DNA of 64,000 bases from a virus. Under the pieces are notes generated by a model that ran no database searches, was not told the origin of the DNA, and worked only from the letters and a program-made list of their open reading frames with translations. Shown here piece after piece: positions 55,850 to 63,639 of this stretch. The DNA lies in the IMG/VR virus record IMGVR_UViG_3300023176_007781, positions 27,209 through 91,208 of that record; one strand, 5' to 3'. Positions within the stretch are counted from its first letter, which is position 1, and each line of letters begins with the position of its first letter. Position numbers and translations under genes: made by a program.

Positions 55850-58597
55850 TCACCTATCATGTTTTTTTGAATAGACTTTGTTGAAAAAACTAACTAACAA
55901 ATTTTTTAAAATGTTTTCGTGACTATAGAGCCCAACTTCTTTAAACGTTTCATGCATAGGCGTATCATCTATCAACATGTCTGAATAAGGCAATGGATTT
56001 TTGATTGAAAATATCATATCTAAAGGATCATTAGGTTCTTTTCCAGGTTTCCATATTAACATACCTTCTGCTGGTCCACTTGGTGCGAGATAATATTCAT
56101 CTTCACAGTCTTCTTTCCGAGCGCCTATGCCATAATTTTTTGCATGATATATATCATGAAAATTTGTATAAGGTATATTATCAGACCTTGTGGGAGTATA
56201 ATTGTTGTACTCATTATCTAAATAATATATATCAAAATCCTCTGGTCTATTCTCTAATATAAATGTATATACATTTTTAGCGTGTTTAGAAACTGAAACT
56301 CTGTCACAAATCGTGCCGGCATAATCTAAGTCATGTACAAAGCTAAAAGCAATATCATATAGCAAAGGTCCTAACTTGCTTCCTTTCATTGAAGCTGTGT
56401 TTGTTATTCTGCATAAAGAACCATTACCATCTGTTCCAAGTCTTAGCACGAGGACAGCTTCAAGTGATCTACATATATTAAAAACTTTTTTCATTGTTGC
56501 TTCATCATTTTTTGTTTTATCACTTAAAGCTGCAATTGCATCGAATGCCCAACCAGTTTTGCCTTCGTTATAGCTTGGCGGGTTTTCATTAAATGCTTGT
56601 TCATTGAAAAGTCCAAAAAATATTCTTGGTGATATGCCGCCATAGTCCCTAATTATGAGAAGCTTATGTGACTGTGCGGCCTCGGCATAAGTGACAGCTG
56701 CTTCCAATAACAAACGCTCTCTTCTTCGTTTGCTTTCTTGAAAATTAATTTTGGTGGCGCCAATTTCTGCGCGCACATTTTCGTCTTTGTTCTTTAACTT
56801 TTTCAAGGCGTCGACGCGAAACTTTAAAAACCTAAAACTGCCGGACCTTGTTCCTAATGTTTTATACACCCAGTTTATAAGTCTCTTTCCTTTTTCAGGA
56901 CTATTATATATATCTTTGAAAAATTGCGACCAATCAATTAATTCATGCTCTATTAATTTATTATAATTATTATTGATTAAAATCTCTTCGTAACCTATTC
57001 TTTTATAACCGGAACCATGTAAATTTTTGCTCGGCTCCCAATCCTTATCTTTTACCGGTAATTGTTCCTCAACATTTTTAAAATCTTCACTATTATCCTC
57101 AACATTAGGCGTGTACCACATAAAAATAAATCGCTGAAGTTCAGCTGTCGTCCAACCTTCGAAGCGACCCATTTTAACAATGGCTTGATTTATAGCTTTT
57201 GTTCTGCCAAAATTATGAGAGCTGTTTATAAAGTCTTTCAGTGTTTCTAATTTTTTCAAAAGCCAGGGGAAATACTCTGGATGATATGACTTTGTAAGAG
57301 GATCTATAGGTTTTTTACTTTCCCCTAATTCAAAACCCGTTTTTTCAAGTCTACGATGAAGTACTTCTTTAACCATTAGAATACATGTATTAATAGAAAA
57401 CAAAGCCTTAGTTACACTTTTAAATTTTGCAATATCGTCTGCGTCTATGGTATAATCTAGATTTTTTTGTAAAGTTTCGATTTTATATTTTTTTACATCT
57501 TCTGGCGTGTGAGAGTACACTGTTCTAATAGCTCTTTTCATTAAGTTTACTTGGTCTTTAAATATTTCTGGATCAGCTTTTTTACTTTCAAGTTGTTGTT
57601 TCGCTGCTTCATATCTCCCGTTTATAAAAGTTTGATGCTTAAAAAGAAAATGTCTCATCATGCCACCATCATTAGCATATATTAAATCTTCAAGATCTCT
57701 GTTTATATCAGTGGCATTTGGCTCTACGTGTCCATCGACATGTTTAAAAGAAAGATTTTCAAAACGATCTGCAAATCCTAGATATGCATATGCTTCAACA
57801 TGTCTGGGTTTAAATGATTCGGGTTTTACATGTTCACGATATAATTTTCTAAATATTCTCATACCTTTACTGATAATTGATTCTTCAGAAGGGTCTGGCT
57901 CCGGAAGATCTTCATCTGTTTGTGCATCTTCATAATCTCTTGCAAGTATAATTTTTTCGCCAGCAGTGGAAACACCTTTCAGAAAAAAAGCTAAGATCAT
58001 CAGTGCAGTTCCAAAAGCACCACCGGTGCCGGCTGCAAATTCCGCGGACCAACTTAATAAACCTAGTAAATAAACCAAAAAAGAAAACTGTTTTTCATTC
58101 CCTTCAATGGTTTTTATAATTTTCATCATCGCTCTTAAATCATCAACTAAATCTTTAGTACTTATTTTTTTGTTAACTAACATGTATTTTTTTAATTCAG
58201 AAGGGGTAAACCCAAATTCCCGCAACTCATTCCAAGCTGCAGTACTATGTAATAAATCATTCCCTGATGCACCAGAAAAAACTTTTAAATCTTCCGGCAA
58301 AGAATATTCATTTGTTTTTACTTCAGACCATTTGTAATAATACTCGCCATCTTTTTCATGTTTTGGCAACATTGGCCTATCATCTTTCAATGGATTGCCA
58401 GCATCCGGATTATATGTTACACCTCTTGCTGCAAGACCTTCTTTGTCACCTGCAAAAAATAAATCATCTATGTCATCTTCCACACCTGACGCATACTGTT
58501 CATCTCTGTTAGCAAAATACTTTCTGTCCTCCTCGGGTGTTTCATTTAAAAGAAATTCTTTGTATACACTTGGATATTTTTTCTTAAAACCTTTCAT
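55850..58597 (-). CDS. Large loosely tagged protein with a GNAT-like domain
   Basis: The 915-residue protein starts at 58597, where GAGGA stands in front of MKGFKKKYPSVYKEFLLNE; Glu19 follows an L-L-N-E end. An alanine- and glycine-rich hydrophobic stretch at about 180-215 (FSFLVYLLGLLSWSAEFAAG) may be membrane-active. The C-terminal part has SLCRITNTASMKGSKLGPLL, YDIAFSFVHDLDYAGTICDR and VSVSKHAKNVYTFILENRPE, the same GPLLYD/DR/A-x-x-V domain as in the smaller tagged proteins. A terminator lies directly upstream. It could be an ejected protein with a membrane-penetrating part. Confidence 0.74.
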   Translation of the reverse strand: MKGFKKKYPSVYKEFLLNETPEEDRKYFANRDEQYASGVEDDIDDLFFAGDKEGLAARGVTYNPDAGNPLKDDRPMLPKHEKDGEYYYKWSEVKTNEYSLPEDLKVFSGASGNDLLHSTAAWNELREFGFTPSELKKYMLVNKKISTKDLVDDLRAMMKIIKTIEGNEKQFSFLVYLLGLLSWSAEFAAGTGGAFGTALMILAFFLKGVSTAGEKIILARDYEDAQTDEDLPEPDPSEESIISKGMRIFRKLYREHVKPESFKPRHVEAYAYLGFADRFENLSFKHVDGHVEPNATDINRDLEDLIYANDGGMMRHFLFKHQTFINGRYEAAKQQLESKKADPEIFKDQVNLMKRAIRTVYSHTPEDVKKYKIETLQKNLDYTIDADDIAKFKSVTKALFSINTCILMVKEVLHRRLEKTGFELGESKKPIDPLTKSYHPEYFPWLLKKLETLKDFINSSHNFGRTKAINQAIVKMGRFEGWTTAELQRFIFMWYTPNVEDNSEDFKNVEEQLPVKDKDWEPSKNLHGSGYKRIGYEEILINNNYNKLIEHELIDWSQFFKDIYNSPEKGKRLINWVYKTLGTRSGSFRFLKFRVDALKKLKNKDENVRAEIGATKINFQESKRRRERLLLEAAVTYAEAAQSHKLLIIRDYGGISPRIFFGLFNEQAFNENPPSYNEGKTGWAFDAIAALSDKTKNDEATMKKVFNICRSLEAVLVLRLGTDGNGSLCRITNTASMKGSKLGPLLYDIAFSFVHDLDYAGTICDRVSVSKHAKNVYTFILENRPEDFDIYYLDNEYNNYTPTRSDNIPYTNFHDIYHAKNYGIGARKEDCEDEYYLAPSGPAEGMLIWKPGKEPNDPLDMIFSIKNPLPYSDMLIDDTPMHETFKEVGLYSHENILKNLLVSFFNKVYSKKHDR

Positions 58598-58610
58598 AAT
58601 TTTCCTCATA

Positions 58611-58636
58611 AAAAAACCGCATATATAAATATGCGG
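58611..58636 (-). terminator. Rho-independent terminator
   Basis: On the minus strand CCGCATAT and ATATGCGG form an eight-pair stem with a four-base loop, followed by TTTTTT. It ends the transcript of the 58666-59556 gene. Confidence 0.85.
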
Positions 58637-58665
58637 TCATTAAACAAATACTATAACTAAAAAGT

Positions 58666-59556
58666 TTAGTTCATAAACCCTTTTTTCTTAGCCATCCACT
58701 CAGGCAACTCAATATATCCAGGCTTAATAGAAATTTGTGAGTTAGGTAACCAATGTAACCTACCATCCCAAACAATCTGTGTTGCCTTTTCACGAGTATC
58801 CTTAATAACAGCACCAGTTAACTGATACATTGCTGGCGGTTTATTACTAGTAAACTTTGGCTTAGGATTTTTAAGCGGCAAACTAGGTAATTGATAGTTA
58901 GCATCTGTCAAAGCACCTAACTGTCGCCAATGTTTTCCAACAATCATTTCAGCAAATTCAACAGCGTTAGCAACTTCATAAGCACTAATGTATTTGCGAA
59001 ACTCATAATCAGACTTTTCATGCGCAATACTTTTTGGTGCCCATCTACTTTCATTAGTTTTTGGGTCAACACCAGTTACCCATGTCCATAGATTTTTACC
59101 TGTACGTGCATAAGCAGCAGAGAAGCCAACACCATTGTGCTCATCGGTAGTCCCAGCTGCTAATTCATCAGCTGTTTGATTATCACCAATGATTTTAATC
59201 GCAGCATCTACATAACGATGATCAAGAGCAAATAAGGCTATGATATCATCCTTAGTGTGAGATACCTTAGATGGTGGAACAATAGTAACTTCATCACTTT
59301 CATCAGTGGTAGAAGTTAAACCGCCAAGAATAAAGTCAGAAAAGATAGCACAACTACTATTTTCATCGAAATTAGGGTTGTTACGCTTTTCATGTGATAT
59401 AAGTGATACAACACGTGCATCCTCTGAATCAAGTATTTCAAAACCTTCAGTTAAAGCTTCCGTAATAGAATTAATATCTTCTTCAGAAGGATTAAAATAA
59501 ACACGAATTTCTGGATTGTTAATGTTTTTAGAATTTATAATAGCAAAAGTAGTCAT
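58666..59556 (-). CDS. Hypothetical protein, own transcription unit
   Basis: The 296-residue protein is untagged and has a clean promoter (TTGCAA-N17-TATATT), a strong GGAGG ribosome site and a terminator, which marks it as a separately expressed gene. Its first half is polar and acidic (about 1-100). The middle contains DIIALFALDHRYVDAAIKII and a YISAYEVANAVEFAEMIVG helix. The last 60 residues (VIKDTREKATQIVWDGRLHW, LPNSQISIKPGYIELPEWMA) form a short beta-rich tail. I recognise no family; a DNA- or nucleotide-related early protein is possible because of its promoter class. Confidence 0.75.
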   Translation of the reverse strand: MTTFAIINSKNINNPEIRVYFNPSEEDINSITEALTEGFEILDSEDARVVSLISHEKRNNPNFDENSSCAIFSDFILGGLTSTTDESDEVTIVPPSKVSHTKDDIIALFALDHRYVDAAIKIIGDNQTADELAAGTTDEHNGVGFSAAYARTGKNLWTWVTGVDPKTNESRWAPKSIAHEKSDYEFRKYISAYEVANAVEFAEMIVGKHWRQLGALTDANYQLPSLPLKNPKPKFTSNKPPAMYQLTGAVIKDTREKATQIVWDGRLHWLPNSQISIKPGYIELPEWMAKKKGFMN

Positions 59557-59598
59557 GTGACCTCCGGTAAGTTAGTAATAAGTTGTTTTGGTATATAT

Positions 59599-59627
59599 AA
59601 TATAACCTAAATCTAAAGTATTTGCAA
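59599..59627 (-). promoter_or_regulatory. Promoter-like element upstream of the 58666-59556 gene
   Basis: TTGCAA (59622-59627) and TATATT (59599-59604) on the minus strand are 17 bases apart, in a core TTTGCAAA-N13-GGTTATATTATATAT that matches the one at 31888-31916. Confidence 0.72.
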
Positions 59628-59810
59628 ATATTGCTGAAAATAATCTAAAATAAAATAAATTAAAATCATATCAAATATTGCTGCTAGAATAATAAGTTTA
59701 ACCGGATACTGTGTGTAATCATGGTGCAAAATATAATAGACTGCAGTATATGCGCCTAATAAAAGAAACACAGCTAAGACAGCACTGATTATAAGAGTTG
59801 GTAAAAGCAT
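59613..59810 (-). CDS. Small membrane protein with two helices
   Basis: The 65-residue protein consists of two hydrophobic segments at about 3-30 (LLPTLIISAVLAVFLLLGAY) and 38-60 (LIILAAIFDMILIYFILDYF) with a short polar turn between them. The start follows the leader AACCCACTTAAGGAGA, which also precedes the zinc-ribbon gene. Two-helix membrane proteins of this size include holins and superinfection-exclusion proteins, but the sequence gives no more detail. The promoter of the next gene lies inside its 3' end. Confidence 0.68.
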   Translation of the reverse strand: MLLPTLIISAVLAVFLLLGAYTAVYYILHHDYTQYPVKLIILAAIFDMILIYFILDYFQQYLQIL

Positions 59811-59817
59811 AGAAAAA

Positions 59818-59833
59818 TCTCCTTAAGTGGGTT
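59818..59833 (-). repeat. Repeated ribosome-site leader, copy 1
   Basis: AACCCACTTAAGGAGA (minus strand) precedes the two-helix membrane-protein gene and is identical over 16 bases to the leader at 60420-60435. It contains the AAGGAG ribosome site. Confidence 0.7.
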
Positions 59834-59853
59834 GGTAGTCTGGTAAAAAACAA

Positions 59854-60075
59854 TTAAGAAACTGCTTTACTGATTTTAGTTCTTAGCGTTTCTCTATCAT
59901 CATCATTACCTCGCACTTTAATAGACACTTGATTTGACAGATCAATATAGAATATTGTCTCAGTGCTTTTAGTAATTTTTGTGATGTGATAAACATTAAC
60001 GTCGTGAGATACACCATTGTAATCTGTGATAGAAACCATTGGTAAAACGTTTGTAGTGGTAAATTGTTCGCTCAT
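59854..60075 (-). CDS. Small beta-rich hypothetical protein
   Basis: The 73-residue protein starts at 60075 after AAGGGAG (MSEQFTTTNVLPMVSI); the frame is open upstream but lies in the previous gene. It has strands DVNVYHITKIT and TIFYIDLSNQVSIKVRG and a C-terminal helix. The 60486-60878 product shows a similar strand-strand layout (NVQFVHVGSKP, FVNGAEIKVAISL), so the two may share a small beta fold. Function unknown. Confidence 0.68.
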   Translation of the reverse strand: MSEQFTTTNVLPMVSITDYNGVSHDVNVYHITKITKSTETIFYIDLSNQVSIKVRGNDDDRETLRTKISKAVS

Positions 60076-60076
60076 A

Positions 60077-60415
60077 TTATTCTCCCTTTCCTTTGTGATT
60101 GGTATTTTGTATGTTAGCACCTACGTGCTTATGTTTAATTTGATTACATTTATTTGATTTACGACCGCCGAAACCGGTGCTAGCATTAAAACTACGCACA
60201 TAGCTATCAGCATCCTCCTTTGAATCAAACGATACAATACTAATAGCAGCCATCTTTCCGCTGCCAGATACAACACCACGATACCTAACATGTGTTTCAG
60301 TACCTAACTCTTCAACGCAATCCGGACATTCATCGATATATCCACCAACACGTTTCTTAGTTTCTGAGTGTGCATCAAAATCATCTTCACAATGACGACA
60401 TTCTTTTATTAACAT
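60077..60415 (-). CDS. Zinc-ribbon protein
   Basis: The 112-residue protein has Cys6-x2-Cys9 (ECRHC) and Cys30-x2-Cys33 (ECPDC) 20 residues apart, typical of a small zinc ribbon. The rest holds a strand-helix unit (KMAAISIVSFDSKEDADSYV) and a basic tail. Zinc-ribbon proteins often bind nucleic acid, and many phages carry similar ones of unknown role. The second AACCCACTTAAGGAGA leader stands in front, and a TTATAA-N17-TATAAT element lies further upstream. Confidence 0.74.
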   Translation of the reverse strand: MLIKECRHCEDDFDAHSETKKRVGGYIDECPDCVEELGTETHVRYRGVVSGSGKMAAISIVSFDSKEDADSYVRSFNASTGFGGRKSNKCNQIKHKHVGANIQNTNHKGKGE

Positions 60416-60419
60416 ATAT

Positions 60420-60435
60420 TCTCCTTAAGTGGGTT
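60420..60435 (-). repeat. Repeated ribosome-site leader, copy 2
   Basis: AACCCACTTAAGGAGA (minus strand) precedes the zinc-ribbon gene, identical to the copy at 59818-59833. Identity beyond the ribosome site itself points to a recent duplication or a shared translational control element. Confidence 0.7.
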
Positions 60436-60453
60436 AGTAAGTAAAGACTATTT

Positions 60454-60482
60454 ATTATACAGCCATAAATTTAAATTTATAA
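60454..60482 (-). promoter_or_regulatory. Promoter-like element upstream of the zinc-ribbon gene
   Basis: TTATAA (60477-60482) and TATAAT (60454-60459) on the minus strand are 17 bases apart, followed by a leader with the repeated ribosome site. Confidence 0.55.
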
Positions 60483-60485
60483 AAA

Positions 60486-60878
60486 CTAGTTTATTTCAAC
60501 AGTGTCTTCAAAAGGCAATTCCATTTGATTAGGGTCATATGAACTAGTACCTTGTTTATATTCTTCCGGTTTAATAATATGCTTTAAATACTCTGTTCGC
60601 AGCTCAGTACTGTCTAAATTAATGTGACGATTGGCTTCAAAGTAACCTTTTAAAGAAATTGCTACTTTTATTTCCGCACCATTAACAAATCTAATAATGG
60701 TTGGATAAAAAGTAAAACCACTTGCTGTTGTAGGTTTACTGCCAACGTGAACAAATTGTACGTTATCTGGATTTAAAACAACTAAATTTTTATCGGAAAA
60801 TAACTCTATAGTTGAGTTGTAATGAAAATAGTTAGCCATTTGTAAAGGGCGGAATTTTGGTAAATATATTAGTGACAT
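60486..60878 (-). CDS. Hypothetical protein
   Basis: The 130-residue protein starts after AGGAG at 60878. The core is strand-rich: LVVLNPDNVQFVHVG, then FYPTIIRFVNGAEIKVAISL, with an acidic C-terminus. The layout recalls the smaller protein at 59854-60075. No motif is recognised. It may be a beta-barrel accessory protein of the small-gene cluster. Confidence 0.68.
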   Translation of the reverse strand: MSLIYLPKFRPLQMANYFHYNSTIELFSDKNLVVLNPDNVQFVHVGSKPTTASGFTFYPTIIRFVNGAEIKVAISLKGYFEANRHINLDSTELRTEYLKHIIKPEEYKQGTSSYDPNQMELPFEDTVEIN

Positions 60879-60909
60879 ATTGTCTCCTATGTTTGATGTT
60901 AGAAATGAT

Positions 60910-61320
60910 TTATAATTTTTGTGCTTTTTTTATTGTATCACACATTCGCGAAGTGATACTGTAAATTGTGCCGCAACGATTAACCCAACCTGCACGACGC
61001 CAATAGTGGTCTTCGAAATGACCTATCTTATGAAGGTCACTGGTTGTAGGCTTGTGTTCTTTTTTTACAGCTACTCTAATTCTATCTTGCCATTTTTTAC
61101 GTATTGAACCACTGACTTTATCAATGCTGGTCCATACGTATATGGTTTTATAGGGATTGTATTTATCAACACGTGAACAAACAAATTCCCATGACTCACT
61201 TGTTTTTTCAGCGTCAACAGTAAAACCCCACTTTTGAAGCGTGTTTAAAATATTATTAGCTAGTTTGTGCCTGTGCGATGGAAGCTCAGGGTTGTAATCG
61301 AAAATGTTGGTTTTAGGCAT
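60910..61320 (-). CDS. Hypothetical protein under an operator-like promoter
   Basis: The 136-residue protein has helix HKLANNILNTLQKWGFTVDA, then a strand-rich part with SWEFVCSRVDKYNPYKTIYV and a basic region (KKWQDRIRVAVKKEHKP). The C-terminus (HYWRRAGWVNRCGTIYSITS) is aromatic. I recognise no family; a nucleic-acid-binding role would fit the charge. The promoter contains a perfect 19-base palindrome overlapping the -10 box, so it may be regulated. Confidence 0.68.
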   Translation of the reverse strand: MPKTNIFDYNPELPSHRHKLANNILNTLQKWGFTVDAEKTSESWEFVCSRVDKYNPYKTIYVWTSIDKVSGSIRKKWQDRIRVAVKKEHKPTTSDLHKIGHFEDHYWRRAGWVNRCGTIYSITSRMCDTIKKAQKL

Positions 61321-61344
61321 TGCGACCTCGAGGTTAGCAGTTAA

Positions 61345-61363
61345 GTTATACTAATAGTATAAC
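61345..61363 (-). promoter_or_regulatory. Palindromic operator-like site
   Basis: GTTATACTAATAGTATAAC is a perfect inverted repeat with nine-base arms around one central base. It covers the -10 box of the promoter-like element at 61356-61384, a typical place for a repressor site. Confidence 0.55.
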
Positions 61364-61384
61364 AACTATACGAGGCTTTTGCAG
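61356..61384 (-). promoter_or_regulatory. Promoter-like element upstream of the 60910-61320 gene
   Basis: CTGCAA (61379-61384) and TATACT (61356-61361) on the minus strand are 17 bases apart, a variant of the TTGCAA class. Confidence 0.55.
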
Positions 61385-61404
61385 ATTTTACAGAGATTTT
61401 TTAA

Positions 61405-63639
61405 TTATTTTCTCGTGGCCCACTTAACCCAACGGTTAATTGATTCACCTAAGCTTTCCTCTGTATTAGTATCTAACAAGCCAGTCACATCAGCGTCTAA
61501 TTGTTCCATATATATTTTTTTAAGATCAAAACCAGCACCACCAGAAGTTATCGAAGCAATTTTCTTTTCTAATTGACCATTTACGCTCTTCATTACTAAC
61601 TCTTTTAGTTTACCTGGTGTTAAAATACGAAAATGGGTTTCGCCAACTATCATTAAAGTCGTACCAGATAAAACTATTTCAGGGTTTAATGCTTTTACAT
61701 AGTTACGCCTAAGAAGATCTAAATACTGATCAGTGTTTTGTATACCGCGGGGAAAACTAATATCATAATAATTGTATGCACCTACTAAATCTGTTATGAC
61801 AGATGGAGCTACTTCTAAACTTTGAGATCTCTGAAGTATTTCTGCACATTGATCAAGACACCAGTCAATCGTGTATTTAAAATATTCGGCAACAGCTTTT
61901 TCCCACTGATCCATTGATATTTGTTTTGAATTTATTATTCGAAGCATTATATCTAAATCTTCACTAACAATTTCATGTTCTTTGACCATCCAATCAGATT
62001 TTAACAGTGAAGCTTCCATTAATTCTTCTTTTCCAATATTTTCTGAAACACTTTCGCCATCTAAGAAAATTTGTACGCGAGAATTCGCCATAGCCATTAA
62101 ATTTTTATGGGATTTAGTTTTTACAGATTCAAGCTGCTTAATTAAATAATTAATATGAGGCACGATGAAATTACTAAATTCTATCGCTGGTTTTACACTT
62201 TTTACACCAACACGAAAATCCGGTTCTTTTACTTCGTATTTGATATCTGGGTTAGCATAATGAATTAAATCAACACCGGCTTCCGCAGCTGAACCGCCGA
62301 CAACAACTAAGTGAGGAAAAATGGCCGACATTAAGTATTCTCCTCGGCCTGTTTGTCCCGGGTTATAATCCCATGCTTTCTTGATGTTTATAGCCTCTAA
62401 CTCTAATTCTTCCCCATCTAACATCATTTTAGGTACACTTGTGCCATAAATCTTATTTATTGCTTCTTCGTAAGCATACGCTTTTGTGTCTGGTTTAAGT
62501 AATTCTTCTATGTCCGATTTCTGTAAAGGAGTAAACGCGTTTGGACCTTCAAAAAAGGCGTGAGCTATATTGTACTCTTCCTGACTAATGTGTGAATTCT
62601 TCTCAGATCTTTTTTCTGTTGCTGTTCTAATATTTTCAGCGCTAATCCATATAGGCTCTTCTGTAATGTATTCTCTTCCCCCAGAGACAAGAGGTAATCC
62701 GGTGGTTTTATCGTATCCGGTTATCACTTGTTTATATATTTTACCATAAAAAAACACGACTGGTTTGCTTTTGGAAGACGAATGACCATGAACACCCCTT
62801 CTTATCACATTTCTTTTAGGGGATTTGTTATTGAAACTGGTTGATGGTTCAAAACCAATAATATTTCGCAAACTAGTCACCGGAAAATTTACTTTTTGTT
62901 TGTTTTTATAATTTTCGCGAGCTTGGATTAATTTATCTATATCATAATAGCCTCGGGTTTTCATTGCTCTTTCATTTTGAAATGAAAAATGATAATCATT
63001 CGTAGTACCCTTTTTTAACAATCTTCCATTAGCATGAATATCAAAGGAGTTCTTTGTTATACTAGTCACTTCTCTTACATACCAGTCGTAAATATGACTA
63101 TGATAAGCTTGTTTGTTATATTTAGCTTCATTTTGTTCCAGATATTGATCTTGTGTAGGAATTTCATCACCATAAAAATCATACATATCACGGTCATCTT
63201 CTAGTTCTTCTGGATCAGGAAATTCATATTGATGTTCTTTAATTAATTGATTTTCAATATTTGTCTTCCATTCATTATATTTTTGATTATCAAAAAGTGA
63301 TTTTTGCAAACGTAAAGTATCAATAAATCCTTGAAAAGCGGTTGGTGTCATTTCCTCATAAACGTTGCGATAATTCCCTGATTCTGCTTTAAAGCTAAAA
63401 TATTTAGATAGATCATCTGAGTCAAAATAATATATGTATCGCTCGTCTTTCCCTTGGTCGTTTTTTCTTTTATTAGGGGTTACATAAAAAATAATATTAT
63501 CGTAGTTTCCATCTTTAGTAATGATTTTAGGATGTACATCATCAAAAACAAGGGGAAAATCAAACTTTCTTTGCCTACCGGATGTTCGACTATTAAATTC
63601 ATTTAAAAAATATCGCTTAAGGCTATATTTATTTTTCAT
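61405..63639 (-). CDS. Large hypothetical protein with a loose tag
   Basis: The 744-residue protein starts MKNKYSLKRYFLNE, where a basic amphipathic helix ends F-L-N-E at residue 14, like the tags. It has a strand-rich N-terminal part (IIFYVTPNKRKN), an acidic stretch near 145-165 (DPEELEDDRDMYDFYGDEIP), and mostly helical and mixed regions after. Near the C-terminus ETHFRILTPGKLKELVMKSV precedes a Gly-rich ITSGGAGFDLKK. No enzyme motif is recognised. It may be a virion component. It overlaps the partial gene upstream by 11 bases. Confidence 0.76.
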   Translation of the reverse strand: MKNKYSLKRYFLNEFNSRTSGRQRKFDFPLVFDDVHPKIITKDGNYDNIIFYVTPNKRKNDQGKDERYIYYFDSDDLSKYFSFKAESGNYRNVYEEMTPTAFQGFIDTLRLQKSLFDNQKYNEWKTNIENQLIKEHQYEFPDPEELEDDRDMYDFYGDEIPTQDQYLEQNEAKYNKQAYHSHIYDWYVREVTSITKNSFDIHANGRLLKKGTTNDYHFSFQNERAMKTRGYYDIDKLIQARENYKNKQKVNFPVTSLRNIIGFEPSTSFNNKSPKRNVIRRGVHGHSSSKSKPVVFFYGKIYKQVITGYDKTTGLPLVSGGREYITEEPIWISAENIRTATEKRSEKNSHISQEEYNIAHAFFEGPNAFTPLQKSDIEELLKPDTKAYAYEEAINKIYGTSVPKMMLDGEELELEAINIKKAWDYNPGQTGRGEYLMSAIFPHLVVVGGSAAEAGVDLIHYANPDIKYEVKEPDFRVGVKSVKPAIEFSNFIVPHINYLIKQLESVKTKSHKNLMAMANSRVQIFLDGESVSENIGKEELMEASLLKSDWMVKEHEIVSEDLDIMLRIINSKQISMDQWEKAVAEYFKYTIDWCLDQCAEILQRSQSLEVAPSVITDLVGAYNYYDISFPRGIQNTDQYLDLLRRNYVKALNPEIVLSGTTLMIVGETHFRILTPGKLKELVMKSVNGQLEKKIASITSGGAGFDLKKIYMEQLDADVTGLLDTNTEESLGESINRWVKWATRK

